Positions 33,325 to 44,724 are shown, counted from the first letter of the stretch. The stretch: DNA of 64,000 nt from Selaginella moellendorffii (GCF_000143415.4 NW_003314337.1:140559-204558), one strand, 5' to 3'. Notes: generated by a model from the letters alone, not told the origin. Program-made: numbers and translations.

Positions 33325-34619
33325 ATGGGTAAGGCGATGGGAGTAGGTTGGAGCTCACCCAGCAGCTTTGATCTGTCGCAGATTACGCTCAAGAACAGGA
33401 AATGGAGGTTGAGGCGCTGCAAGCCATTCTCATGGATGATATTCAAGGTATTGTTTTCGAGGATGAGCATGTTCTTTTATGTTCACTACTTAGTACAATT
33501 GCAGTGTTAGAGACGGACGGGCTTGACACTCAAAGTCCGTCGTACCAGATCAAAATAACATCGGAGGTATGGGTGCGCTTTCCTGCTCGTTTAGGCTCTT
33601 GATTTTTAGATATATGAATCTCTGTGCAGGATGAGGGGGAGACTGGTCAGTTCTTGAATCAATAAATGAGATTTTTCCTTTTAACTTCTGTGGTGCAGCT
33701 CAGGTAAATCTAATCTTTGCACACACACCAAACTATCCTGACGAGCCACCCCTTTTGGATGTCCGTGGGTGAGCTGCATACTGAGTTCTCCAATTCCTGT
33801 GTAACGACACTTTTGTGGCAGTGGCAAGGGCGTCAGGGACAGCGAAGCTAAAGAGCTCAAACAAAAGCTCCAAGCAGAGGTTTGCATGCTGTCATCCAGA
33901 GTGTGGAATCGCTGGCTTGACAATCCGGGTTTTGCAGGCCACGGAGAACCTCGGAATGGCCATGATGTACACACTGGCTACTTCAGCAAAGGAATGGCTG
34001 TCTCTAAGGTTTGCTCAAGAAGACGAAGGGAGCGGGGAAGATGAAGAAGAGGCACCTGGAATAGACGAGGTTGAATAGATCTTATCAGCTGAATTCTAAC
34101 ACCAGCATGATTCTTTGAAGGTCGTGGAGCCGCATGGGGAGGTGGTAACTGTCGAAACGTTTGTGGCATGGAGAGAAAGATTTGAGGCCGAGCTAGCCCT
34201 TGAGAGAGCCAGGTATTGGTTGTCTGTGCTCGTTTCCGGTGTCTAGAATCACTTTTCATGTTCCAGGTTGATGCCCGAGTCGGCTCTCACCACCACCAAG
34301 GACAAGCGGCTGAGCGGGAGGGCCTGGTTTGAAAGTGGTCGAGCTTCAGCTGTGGTAAACGTATTCTCCTCCTTGGGCTTGGGAGGGTGGCTTAGTGACA
34401 GTGCCTTTGAGATGCAGAGAGTTGGCAAACCCGTGGCTGAATCGAGCGAAGAGGAGGCAGAAGAGGACATTGACTTCGATGCCGATTACGATGACGAAGG
34501 TACGGGGAATTCGCTCGAGATTTTCAGATTTGGTTTTTAAATGGCTGGCTGTTTTGGCTCTAGACTTGGACGAGGACGACATGCTAGAACACTACCTGTC
34601 TCAGAAAGCTACCATCTAA
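33325..34619 (+). CDS. RWDD1: RWDD1/DFRP2-like RWD-domain protein
   Basis: Eleven exons (33325-33328, 33382-33447, 33505-33566, 33630-33645, 33699-33768, 33822-33879, 33938-34069, 34121-34212, 34267-34354, 34418-34499, 34564-34619) give 241 residues. The first coding exon is only ATGG, and splicing gives MDYAQEQEMEVEALQAILMD, which matches the plant family start. The RWD domain runs to about residue 110 (NYPDEPPLLDV, ENLGMAMMYTL). VTVETFVAWRERFEAEL, LSGRAWFESGRA and an acidic tail follow. RWDD1 orthologues bind and stabilise the translational GTPase DRG2. Exon 4 has only 16 nt. An AACCCTA lies about 35 bp upstream. Confidence 0.92.
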
Positions 34620-34695
34620 ACAGAATGGGAGCAACATTTTATTATCATGGTTTGTATTTTTCTTCTTTGTCTTGGTGGGGGAAGGGAGCGAATTT

Positions 34696-35043
34696 TTAAG
34701 TACATGAGAAGTCCCGTACTTCAAAGAAGGATCTGTTCTTGACAACAATGTCGTACATGTGGATGGTCTTGAACCTGGTGAAGTCTGCGGGCAGAGAGAT
34801 GAGGTCGACCGAGGAGATCTTGTGGAACTGGATAAGATCGGGCTCTTCGTAGGGGTAGCGCTCCCACCCAAGATCCAAGAGTTTGGCCTCGAGGTGCGCG
34901 TAGGAGGAGATGATCTGGTTGCTGGGGACATGCACCAGCACTTTCTTGCGAAGAATTCCGCGCTCGCCGCTGTCGATCGGCTCCATGAGCGGATTGGAGA
35001 CTAATCTCGCCACTCCATTCTTGAACACCCACACGCCCGACAT
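34696..35043 (-). CDS. FPF1-like protein (flowering promoting factor 1 family)
   Basis: A single exon encodes 115 residues. MSGVWVFKNGVARLV, KVLVHVPSNQIISSYAHLE, LLDLGWERYPYEEPDLIQFH and KTIHMYDIVVKNRSFFEVRD are the family signature along its full length. FPF1 proteins in angiosperms promote flowering and gibberellin-linked growth; their biochemical role is unknown. Presence in a seedless plant implies an older growth role. Converges on RWDD1 with 76 bp between stops. Confidence 0.95.
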   Translation of the reverse strand: MSGVWVFKNGVARLVSNPLMEPIDSGERGILRKKVLVHVPSNQIISSYAHLEAKLLDLGWERYPYEEPDLIQFHKISSVDLISLPADFTRFKTIHMYDIVVKNRSFFEVRDFSCT

Positions 35044-36006
35044 GATGTTATATGTTGCTCACGCCGCGCACACACGCAATCTCCAGAAATGCAAAGCCGG
35101 CAAAACTGATCGATCGATATATGTGTTTGGCCCGCAGCAAAAAAGAAAGAGAAAGCAAGTCTAAACGTTTCTTGTTTCAAGAAAGGTGAAGAGGAGCTTG
35201 AAGGGAGAGAAGGGAGAGAGCTATGTAGTCACTCCTGCTAGGGGATGCTAGGCTAGGACCAACAGCAAGACAAGACGCCCTTGCTCCACAACCAAAAAGA
35301 AGAATGGAAGGAGGAGCAGCTACTAGGAAATAGATAGTCTAAAAGAACAAGCAGCAACCCTCGTCCAGCCTCTCGCGCGCGTCTCTCAAGTCTTCTAGGC
35401 AGGTGAATTTAAACCACAGAACGTCCAGGTGAGATGGGAAGCATCAAGCGCGTGTGTGTCAAGTGTCGCTTTTGATTCGGATGCTGATTACCTACGCCTC
35501 TTTCTTCCTGGAAAGAATCTGCGGAAACACCATCAGCATCAATGAGGGCGCGGAGATTGAGAAGGGGCGGCCACGGAAACACGGAATCGCAATTGCAACC
35601 GAGAGCGACGGGATTATTCGCACAAAATGGAAAACTTCTCTTCAGCCGGGACTCGTGAGTCGTGAACGCTACCTCAATCCTTGCTACGGCGACGGCGCCA
35701 CATAGCTCTCAACGCAATTGCTCTTCATTCGTGTGGTGGTGGTGGTGCTGCTGCTGCTGCGCGGAGTGCTGCTCGACTTGCAAATCCTTTAAAAAATCGA
35801 GAATTGTTCCTCTCCATCACAACGGTGGATAGAAGAAGAGGAAGCATTGCATTAAACACTTTGCACGTCCTCTACTATGACGTTGTCCACCGGTCCCCGC
35901 GCCACGTGGCATCGCTCTTTCCCGCTTCTTTGCAACAAGAATGGAAGCAAGAAAGTGGTAGCTCATCGGCTCAGCTCAGCTAGGTCGGCAGCGAAGCGAA
36001 GCAGCC
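35044..36006. promoter_or_regulatory. 963-bp divergent intergenic region (FPF1-like / ADIP-like)
   Basis: This is the longest gene-free stretch of the window. It holds a purine-rich segment near 35200-35340 and a GGT/GCT trinucleotide run at 35732-35760. Two open frames (35454-35983, plus strand) have no recognisable family and biased composition; they are not called. A long regulatory region for the FPF1-like gene is likely. Confidence 0.5.
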
Positions 36007-37912
36007 ATGGAGGAATGGGAGATCTTTGTTCGTTCGCTCGCAGAGAGGTATGGATTGCAACAGCAGCAGAGCCAGTCCGAGAGTCAAGAGGATCAAGAAC
36101 ATCGTTGGGTAACCTCCTCCGTCAAGAAGCAGCACGACGACGACGACCACTACGTTCGGGATGATGCTGGCATGGCCCCGAGCCAAGATCCTGTGCTGCC
36201 CTGCGTTCTTGAATGCAGTACCAGCAGTACGACCGAAGGATATAATGATTGCCAGGAATCGGCTGCGGCCCAAGGTATCACTGCTACCTTTGCCAGCCGT
36301 ACACACAAGATTCTTTCCCCAGGCCCGGCTGCTGCTGTCTCGCGCCTCGAGCGCACCACCAGTAGCCCAGTCGCAGATGTTTCATATAATAGGCCAGCCT
36401 CGCCAACTTCCGTGCTAGCGGCTGCCCACACATGTAGTAGCAGCGACAGCAGCGCTGCCACAGACGTCCCCTTCAACCGCGGCCAATCGTCGGATTGTAA
36501 TCTGCTCCCCGTCGCCAACACTCTACTCGCGGGTGCGGGTTTCCCTCCAATCACAAAACCGCTTTCCGGGGAGCAGCTGCTCGGAACTGTAGTAGACCTC
36601 GCCCGGGAATACGTACGAAGAGAGAGCTTTATTCAGGTTCACAAAATGTTCCCCGCATGTCCCTTAGCGTTTCCCTGCAGGAGCTTTTAGAGGAGGCGGA
36701 GAGGAGTCGCAGACAAGAGGAGCAGAGCAACCTTCTCTTGGTACGGCAGGATGGCGAACTGCAACTGTGGAAGAAGAAGTTGGCGTCATCGGAGCAACGG
36801 TCGCAGGCAGCTCTGTCTGCAGCCGCCAAGGCTGCCTCAAGGTTTCGGAGGGAGCTCCAGTCCCTCGAGGCCACCAACTCAAACCTCCAACAGCGCTGTA
36901 GGTATGTCATGGTGCGTTGATCAACTCGATAGTTTCTTTCCTTTGGAGCAGCCAACTGGAACACAACTGCCGGTCTAAAGAACGGGACGCTCGCAAGTAC
37001 CAGACGAGGCTGCTGGAATCGATTGAAAAGGTGGCCATAGCTTTCTCTCTATGTCATGGATCCGGAGACATTGATTAAATCCATGGTCGGCGGTCATGCA
37101 AGCAGGAGGAGAGCCAGCGGTCAAAGGATGTCGAGTGCTACAGAAACATTAAGAACAAGGTCATGCGAGCACGCCAGGCACGAGGAGCAAGCGGTGGTCT
37201 CGACTGGAATCTCCTGTCCCGAGACCTGAAGCCGTTACAGCTGGTAAAGCCGACTTTCAGTTTTTGTGGTTCGACTCTCCCTGCTTGCTGATGAGACCAC
37301 AGGTGGGCATTTATGAGAAGCAAAAGGCGACAATGGCCTGGGAGCTGGGCGACTTGCGCTCCCAAGTGACTTCGCTGTGTCACGAGCTCCAGCACAAGGA
37401 GAACAACGCTGCCGCCACCCGACAGCACGATGTATGTATGCCCGATGCATTGCTTCAAACACTCTCGAAGTTCCACCTCGTGCAGATTACGGACCGTTGT
37501 GGTGGGAAAAATCACAGCCAAGCCACCACCTTGTTAGAGCAGCTTTGCGACAAGCTGCAGGTTGGGAGTGCCGCTCAGTTGGCGGTGAGAACACTCCGCT
37601 TGATATGCTTCCACCACTGATATTCCCTCTCTTGCGTGAGCCAGGGTGCAGTCGAAAGCTTGCTTATGGTCAATACTGCAGTCCCGTCTTTGGAGGATTT
37701 TGTGGAACAAGTCTGCGACGTCGTCCTGGTTGCTGGACGGGAGTTTCTTCCAAGGTGACGACGAACCTACGAGTAGCTCAAGTCTCTTGCCCGTACTGAT
37801 ATTAGTTTGCGGTTATGCCAGACCCACAGAAAGTCCGTGCGAAGTTCCCAGAATTCTGGAGGGGTGGCTGGATGTTCTGTCTGCGGTAACTAGAAGCCAA
37901 TCGATCTCGTAG
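36007..37912 (+). CDS. Coiled-coil protein resembling afadin/alpha-actinin-binding protein (ADIP/SSX2IP)
   Basis: Eight exons (36007-36636, 36681-36901, 36952-37030, 37106-37243, 37303-37431, 37485-37583, 37645-37754, 37822-37912) give 498 residues. The first 160 residues are Ser/Ala-rich and unstructured. VANTLLAGAGFPP and VVDLAREYVRRESFIQELLE resemble the conserved ADIP block, followed by long coiled coils (residues about 210-300 and 345-390; IYEKQKATMAWELGDLRSQ) and a helical tail (PRILEGWLDVLSAV). Animal ADIP acts at centrosomes and adherens junctions; the plant role is open. The last intron is inferred; if it is not removed, the protein ends at 37758 (FLPR-stop). Family call is tentative. 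Confidence 0.6.
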
Positions 37913-38635
37913 CTATTTGATGAAGGGGATTCCCGATGGAACACGCCGAGCGTAATCTTCGTACTGGGATCCAAAGAAGCGGCGGAGAAAGTACTCCTCG
38001 CAGCTGACGACAGGTAGTGTTATGAAGGAAAAGAGTAACAAGGAGGCAACATACGCAATGCGAGAGTGAAAGAATCTCCAGGTGACAATCGCGTAGGCGA
38101 TGGTGCACAAGGGGTTGAGCATCATCACCTGTGTTCCCACGGACCACAGAAAGAAGCCGGCATAGCCAGGATGGCGAAGGAAGCTGGAGCGCAGGTCAGT
38201 GAGACGGGCGCGGCGGCATGAATTCTTCGATCACGCACCTGTACATCCCGTGCGTGACGAGGATGTGATTGTCATGGCGGTGAGTCTTGATGTCGTGAGT
38301 GAAGCCATTCCACGCGGTTAGAATTCCCGCCTTGCGAATCATCTCCCCCGCGACCACGAGAGCGAGGCCCGCGTTGCTGATCCACGGGTGCTCCTTGATT
38401 CCTGGAACCACCAAGCTCTCCGCAAGATGCTCCAGAACGCCCGCAGCCATGGCCACGAGGTAGTCGCGGCTAAAGAGGAACGCTGCCTGTCTACTAAGTC
38501 AACGTGCTTGCGAAACAAGGGAATCTTACACTTCCAGGAGACGTGATGGCGGCCATGGATGAGCAACGCGAGGGCGAACTCGGAGCTGTGGAAGAAGGAG
38601 AGCGCACCAACGAGGAGGGCGAGCTGGTGGATCAT
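37913..38635 (-). CDS. ICMT: Isoprenylcysteine carboxyl methyltransferase (STE14/ICMT)
   Basis: Four exons (38635-38530, 38482-38239, 38183-38055, 38003-37913) give 189 residues. Multi-pass ER protein. Signature regions are IHGRHHVSW, KEHPWISNAGLALVVAGEMI, VTHGMYSFLRHPGYAGFFLW, VGTQVMMLNPL and CEEYFLRRFFGSQYEDYARR, the last carrying the catalytic RHPxY...E residues. It methylates the prenylated C terminus of CaaX proteins such as ROPs; in plants this modulates ABA signalling. Its stop codon directly abuts the stop of the convergent ADIP-like gene. Confidence 0.95.
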
Positions 38636-38816
38636 TCTATCGCCCTAGCGTACTGAGCTAGCCCTACTGGATGGATGAGCTGGACGACCACTAGTAACAC
38701 GTGGTCCTGTCTGGCAAGCACGGTCGCTGTTGTTTGGCCAAGCACGATCACTGTTGTTGGCCCAAAGAGTTCCAATCCATTTGGAGTTTGCCCGCATCAC
38801 AGCACTAGCTAGCAGC
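38636..38816. promoter_or_regulatory. 181-bp divergent promoter between ICMT and AOC
   Basis: GCCCTA at 38643-38648 and AGCCCTA at 38660-38666 lie on the ICMT side. A 15-20 bp imperfect repeat, tggc-aagcacg-tc-ctgttgttggcc, occurs twice between 38711 and 38763. No TATA box was recognised. Confidence 0.45.
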
Positions 38817-39715
38817 ATGGCAAGTTCCCTGGCGCCATTGGGGCTGGGAGCGGCAACAGGGGACCACAACGCGAATGCTTGCAAGGCCACCTTGCTCCGC
38901 TCGTCTTTCTGCACGCCCAATCGCCTTGCATCCTCTTGGATCCGCTTGGTTCCCTTGACGGCGAGATCAGCTGCCATTGTCCCCTCACCCAAGTGCTTCT
39001 TCGGGAGCTTCTCTCGGGACAAAGGTAAGAACTTAAGCTCTCTTGTCCGATTATGTCTGTGTGTCGGATGGATTGGCCGCAGCGCAGCAGCCGCGTGAGG
39101 TGCAAACCCTGTCCGTGTACGAGATCAACGAGCTGGACAGGGGCAGCCCCGTGCTTCTCAAGGGGGACAAAGCCAAGCCAACCAATGCGCTGGGCGACCT
39201 GGTTCCTTTCTCCAACAAAGTAAGCCCGCTACACGAACTTTGCCTCGCTCTTGATGATGCCCATGGCAGCTCTACGATGGTTGCTTGGAGACGCGGCTGG
39301 GGATCACTGCTGGCCTGTGTGTGCTCATCAAACACGTTCCTGGCAAAGGAGATCGATACGAGGCCACCTACAGCTTCTACTTCGGGGACTACGGCCACAT
39401 CTCCGTTCAGGTATAGATCCCTCTTCCGGATGAATATGGGTTGTGATGGAGGGCTGGAATCAGGGGGCCTACATCACGTACCAGGATACGTACATGGCGA
39501 TCACCGGCGGGAGTGGCATCTTCAACGGGGCTCGCGGCCAGGTGAAGCTGCAGCAGATCATCTTCCCGACCAAGCTCTTCTACACCTTCTACTTGGAGGG
39601 CATCGCCAAGCTTCCGGCGCAGCTGACCAAGCCTCACGTTGCTCCGGCCAAGCACGTCGAGCCATCCCCCTCGGCCCGTCAAGGGCAGTCCGTTGCTCCA
39701 AACTTCACAGATTAA
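38817..39715 (+). CDS. AOC: Allene oxide cyclase (jasmonate pathway)
   Basis: Four exons (38817-39024, 39083-39219, 39270-39410, 39464-39715) give 245 residues. The first about 70 residues are Ser/Ala/basic-rich and lack acidic residues, as in a plastid transit peptide. The barrel core reads [75 protein letters not shown] and [18 protein letters not shown] turns the allene oxide from 13-AOS into cis-(+)-OPDA in the plastid. The C terminus (SVAPNFTD) matches the usual NFT ending. Confidence 0.97.
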
Positions 39716-39840
39716 TAAGTGTGGCACATTAAGCAATGCGATGTATTTAAGCAGTGATCCCACTGAGGCACTGCCCTAGATTTGCTCTGCGCAGCTGAGA
39801 AAGAGGTACGCTGGGCTACACAGATTGATATGCGCGCGAC

Positions 39841-42281
39841 ATGGCCAAGCAGCAGCGCGCCGACAGGCGCTCCCCCGTCGTCCCAGCGGCGATCTGCATT
39901 GGCGTCAGCTTCGCGCTCGTGGCCGCCTGGATGCTGCTTGCTCCCGCCACGCCCCAGCGCGTAGCCACGCATAGATCTGGACCACCTCTCCTCAACAAGG
40001 TGGCCGTTTCGGGGGCGAAAATTGACACACAAGTCTTTGAGGATTCCAGGATTGATGGCGACTCGGAAGCGTCAGATCCGGAATCCAGGGGGTCGGACAG
40101 GGAAGCTGAGGAGGCAGCTCACTCCGACGGGGATGCCGAGCTCACAGTGGAGAACAAGGAGATCGACGGCAACTTGGCCACTCAAGCCGAGGAATCACAA
40201 GAGGAGAAGGAAGAAAACCAGAGGCTAGACAGTGGCTCCTTGGAAATCCCACACTACGACTGGAAGCTGTGCTCGTCCGCTGCTGGATCCGACTATATCC
40301 CATGCCTGGACAACGTCAGGGCCATCAAGAGCCTCAAGAGCACCAAGCACTACGAGCACAGGGAGAGGCACTGCCCCCTTGACGAGGGGAGCCGCTTGTG
40401 TCTAGTGCCGCTTCCGGACGGCTACAGGCCTCGCATTCCTTGGCCCAGGAGCAGAAGCGAGGTAACCAGCTCTTTGTTTCTTACGCTACCTCTACAGTCT
40501 TATAGAGTTGTTTGGTTGCAGATCTGGTATTACAATGTTCCACACACGGGTCTAGTCTCGTACAAAGCTGACCAGCAGTGGGTGATGCGCAAGGATGACG
40601 TGCTTGTCTTCCCCGGCGGAGGGACACAGTTCAAGAAGGGCGCGACGCGATATATCGAGTTTGTGGAGAAGGTACGCTCGATATATCGTGCTGACGGTGC
40701 CAGCTGAAGATGATTGTCGTGCAGACTCTGCCAGCCATTGCCTGGGGAACGCACACTCGTGTTGTTCTGGATGTTGGTTGCGGTGTGGCTAGCTTTGGGG
40801 GTTACCTGTTTGACAAGGACGTGCTTACCATGTCTTTCGCTCCCAAGGACGAGCACGAAGCGCAGGTCCAGTTTGCGCTGGAGCGTGGAATCCCCGCAAT
40901 CTCAGCGGTGATGGGAACAACGCGGCTTCCTTTTCCTAGCAATGTTTACGATGCAGTACACTGTGCTCGCTGCAGAGTACCATGGCATGTTGAAGGTTAG
41001 CACGTCTTGACTCTCGGGCATGAAATCCAACTCGGCATTTCAGGCGCCAAGCTGTTGTTGGAGCTCAACAGGGTTCTTCGCCCCGGAGGCTATTTCATCT
41101 GGTCCGCCACCCCTGTCTATCAACACGAGCCTGAGGACGTTCAGATATGGAAAGGTGCTTGTTTCTGTGCGACTCTCGCTTCTTCTAACCCGTGGCTGCG
41201 AGTATTACAGAGACGACTAGCGCGGCATCGAAAATGTGCTGGAAGAGGCTGGCTAGAACAAAAGATCCTCTGACTGGTATCGGGGTAGCAGTATTTCAAA
41301 AGCCGTGGGATGATACATGCTACCGTCAACGATCTGCCAGTGAGCCTCCAATCTGTGAGAAGGAGGACTCCCCTGATGCTGCATGGTATGCTCTTTTCTA
41401 TTTCCTGCTACTCCTGGTAGTAACCTTATCCGAACTGCACCACGACAGGTATAATCCTCTTGGAGGGTGCATGCATGAAATTGGAAAAGCTCGTGTAGAC
41501 TGGCCTGACGCGTGGCCAGGGCGGCTGGAAGCCACTCCAAAATCTCTCCACGGTCCGTCTGCAGAGGAGTTTGCTTCCGAGACGGAGCATTGGAAGGGTG
41601 TTGTTCGCAACTCGTACGAGAAGAACGTTGGAATCGACTGGGATGGGATACGGAACGTAATGGATATGAGAGCGGGTTATGGCGGGTATAGTCTCCTTCG
41701 ACCTTTCTCTCTTTCTTTGTAAGCGTTTTTAAGTTTCTCTCCTGCAGGTTTGCAGCTGCCTTGGCTACTCTGCCAGTGTGGGTGATGAACGTGGTTCCTG
41801 CAAATGGCGAGGATACGCTACCGATTGTTTTTGATCGAGGTCTTTTCGGGATTTACCACGATTGGTGTGAGTCCTTTAGCACGTATCCGAGAACCTACGA
41901 CCTCCTCCACGCGGACGGTTTGTTCTCGCAGCTGGGAACAAGGTAATCCGTTTCGTTTCTTCTTGCAAGTTCCTCGTTCTTTCGTTTTCTTCCTCTTTTG
42001 GCTTTCTTCCTTCTAACAGCAGTGTGGCTTCTTCTTGCAGCTGTAACGCCAGTCATGTTTTGTTGGAGATGGATAGAATTTTGAGGCCGGAAGGCTGGGC
42101 TCTAATCAGAGACAAGCCAGAAGTTTTGAAGGAACTAGAACCGATCGTCAAGTCGTTGCACTGGGAGGTGAAGGTGCTCTCCTCCTCACGAAAGTCGTCA
42201 CAGGAGGTGGAGGACCAGGAGGAGCAGCAACAGTTTGTGGCCGCTCAGAAGAAGATGTGGCGACCGGAGGCGAGCATTTGA
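39841..42281 (+). CDS. PMT-type (DUF248, QUA2/TSD2-like) Golgi methyltransferase
   Basis: Eight exons (39841-40461, 40522-40671, 40725-40995, 41044-41154, 41211-41385, 41449-41685, 41748-41942, 42041-42281) give 666 residues. Type II membrane topology: short basic N terminus, one helix ([18 protein letters not shown]) and an acidic stem to about residue 135. The lumenal domain has [15 protein letters not shown]-like [17 protein letters not shown]-like [16 protein letters not shown] (SAM binding), [20 protein letters not shown] and [17 protein letters not shown]. Members are linked to homogalacturonan methylation and cell adhesion. The acidic stem is closest to the PMT24-26 group. Substrate is inferred. 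Confidence 0.9.
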
Positions 42282-42407
42282 GGGGTTGTATGTATCATAA
42301 AATCGTCGTCATCACCATCATACAATACTTGATCGGGTGGAGTCCTAAAGCGTTTTTTGGCCGATGGAAAACTTGGCTCTCTGGAAAACTTGGGCTCTCT
42401 TCTACTC

Positions 42408-42935
42408 CTACTTGTAGCCGTAAGGATCCGGGACGAAAGACAGTGGTGCCGCGGAAGAGTCTTTGTAGTAGCCGAGGCCGGCGGCGTAGAGATGATCCGA
42501 GGGAGCGGGCGAGGATGAAGACGACGATGGTTTCTTGGTGGAGACGAGCAAGGATGGCTCGCCTCGTATGGAGCCCCTGTGGTCGCCTTCAATCTCCCGG
42601 TACTTGTGGAGGAAGAGCGAGAGCGGGTCGGCGTAATCGTCGAATCCGAGCTTGCTCATGGCCCAGAGGAGGTCCTCGGCGGTGATGGTCTTGCGCTGCT
42701 CGCGCTGGCATTTGTCGTTGGCCTCGCTGGTGATGAAGCTGATGAACTCGGACACGCACTCTTGGATCGTCTCCTTGGCGTCGTCGGAGATCTTGGCGTG
42801 CGCCGGCAGCACCTTGCGCATGATCCGGATGACGTTGGCGATGGGCATGAAGCGGTCCTGCTCCCGGATGCTGCTGCAGTTGGCATCGTCCGAGTTGCGG
42901 CTGTCTGTGCTCGCGGGACTCCCCGCGTCCGTCAT
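42408..42935 (-). CDS. LEC1: LEC1-type NF-YB (HAP3) histone-fold transcription factor
   Basis: 175 residues from the ATG at 42935. The B domain reads [60 protein letters not shown] and [19 protein letters not shown]. The Asp in REQD is the LEC1-class residue; ordinary NF-YB proteins have Lys there. A possible upstream exon (43103-43028, intron 43027-42950) stays in frame with an earlier ATG, but a TATAAA overlaps that ATG's upstream edge, so it is more likely leader. NF-YB pairs with NF-YC and NF-YA on CCAAT boxes. LEC1 controls embryo maturation in seed plants; in lycophytes a drought or storage role is more likely. Confidence 0.93.
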   Translation of the reverse strand: MTDAGSPASTDSRNSDDANCSSIREQDRFMPIANVIRIMRKVLPAHAKISDDAKETIQECVSEFISFITSEANDKCQREQRKTITAEDLLWAMSKLGFDDYADPLSLFLHKYREIEGDHRGSIRGEPSLLVSTKKPSSSSSSPAPSDHLYAAGLGYYKDSSAAPLSFVPDPYGYK

Positions 42936-43104
42936 CGTCGCCGCCCCTCCTACAAACGGAGAAAAGGCCCTATGATCTCTCTCAATCCAACTCGAGAATC
43001 TATCTCCAACTGGGTGGTGCCGCTTACCTTCAGCGACACACGAAGTGCCGCATACCCGCCCGAAATCCGTCCCAAATCTGACGCTTGCTGCCACCCCTTG
43101 CATG

Positions 43105-43110
43105 TTTATA
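43105..43110 (-). promoter_or_regulatory. TATA box of the LEC1-type gene
   Basis: TATAAA on the minus strand, 169 bp upstream of the preferred start codon and only a few bases from the upstream in-frame ATG. It supports transcription starting downstream of that ATG. Confidence 0.5.
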
Positions 43111-43223
43111 TGTTGCTTTGTTAAGATGCCATGTCAAATTAAGCAAAAACTGCATGATACAGCTTTTACTTAAGTATAATACGCTCGCATTTTTAGGGCT
43201 ACACAGAGCTGGTTGTATGTGCT

Positions 43224-44724
43224 ATGCGGAGGAGCGTCGCCGCAGCTCGAGGTATGCACAGCCACAAGGAGGCATTGCTCAGGAGATGGCAGTCTCTCAC
43301 CGGGGATTGCGAGCCGCCGCCTGCCATGCTCGTCAAGCTCGTCGAGGAGACGGCTACCAAGATTGAGTCTCTCGGCCCTCCTCTCAAAGTCGAGGTGGTT
43401 TGAGTGGTTTGAGTGGAGTGGACGAGTAATACTGGAATTTGTTTGCAGCTCGAAGAGGACAAAAGGCATCGTGCTGTTTATAGAAGCATTGCGGATTCGG
43501 AGCAGAAGCTGCAGTTTTTCTCTGCCCGGCAGATTGCGTGCCGGCTGCTGAGCGCCGATGGCTACCTGTGTGACGGGGTATGCGATCTTTCTCTCGCCCG
43601 TAAATTTTTTTTTTCTTGGTGCTTTGTCTATTTCTAGTGCTGGCTGCCTCGTCTGGAAGATTGCATCTGCAACAAGATCGTCAAGGGATCGCTGTGGCGC
43701 GGTATCAAGCTTTGGCTCTACATGCATCCCAAGGTAGTGTCGCTCCTTTCGTGTCCTGTATTTTTACTCTCTCCGCGCTCTTCGTTAAAGGATTCAGCTT
43801 TGAGTGTGGGGGCATGCTGTGCTATTTGGTATGAGCCTGCCTGCTGACTTGGCGTGATTCAAGTGACTCGTGCTTCTCCTGTGCAGGATTTCCTGAGGAA
43901 GAACAATACCGGGAAGCTGCTCTGGCAAACCTTTGGGTTTGAGGCGGTGAAGCTGTGCATATTTGGCGTGGAGCAGCAAGAGAATGCCATGTGGAGCGCT
44001 CTTCAGCAGGCTGGTTTGTGGATAGATGGACCAGACAAGTATCACTCACTTATTGAGCTTTGCCTTGTGTGTACAGGCCACGAGAATGTGTGGTGTGTCT
44101 ATCCGGGACGGGATGAAACTGGATACCGGGTCGACGAGATTCCAATTGCAGACGTGTTTGTGGAGGAAGCATCAAAGCGGTCGGAGGTAAAGCTGAAGGA
44201 TACGTCGAGGGGGCATAACTCGAAATGCTTTATAGGAGGAGGCTGCGTGTGCACTTCACTTCATTTTGATGGATGGAACTTGGACCAACTCCAAGGCCAT
44301 GCTCAGTCGCATCAACGTAAGCATATCTTTTCTCTTTTGCTTTGAGCAGCTGTCCCTTCCCAGATTCGCGCCAATCGAGCATGGAACGATGCGGTCCCTT
44401 GCGTGACTTTAGAGCCACTTCTGCCCTCGGCAATGCATGCACTGAGGTAAAAGCTCCGCAGTGTCGATTTGTTTCCACAGCTAAAGCGCAAGCACTAGCA
44501 GGCCCCAGCCGTCCACTGAGAAAACTTGCACAGCAGCCGCCGCGAGTCAACTGCTGCGCGAGCTAAGCTCCCGCAGAGAGATGGCGCTGGTGGGGGCTCA
44601 ACTCGAGGAATCGGCTCGAGTGATTGATAAGTCGATCACTTGTCTCTTCGATTCACTTGCCTGCCGACGGAAGCGTGGGGGCAAGCCACTTTGTCGGCTG
44701 CCAGCCCAGTTGCAGCAGCTGTGA
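43224..44724 (+). CDS. DTW-domain protein (predicted tRNA aminocarboxypropyltransferase)
   Basis: Eight exons (43224-43394, 43449-43577, 43638-43733, 43887-44013, 44077-44186, 44236-44316, 44364-44446, 44502-44724) give 339 residues. The DTW core reads CWLPRLEDCICNKIVKG, LYMHPKDFLRKNNTGKLLW, ENVWCVYPG, LHFILMDGTWTNSKAM (the DxTW motif), CVTLEPLLPSAMHALRPQPS and TCTAAAASQLLREL. DTW proteins (TapT, DTWD1/2) add a 3-amino-3-carboxypropyl group to uridine in tRNA using SAM. Two weakly conserved helical exons precede the core. Intron 3 (43734-43886) is 153 nt, long for this window. TAGGGCT at 43194-43200 is 23 bp upstream. Confidence 0.88.

Noticed and set aside
35454-35983. Two plus-strand open frames in the FPF1/ADIP spacer
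   Set aside because: No recognisable family and repeat-driven composition; not enough to call a gene.
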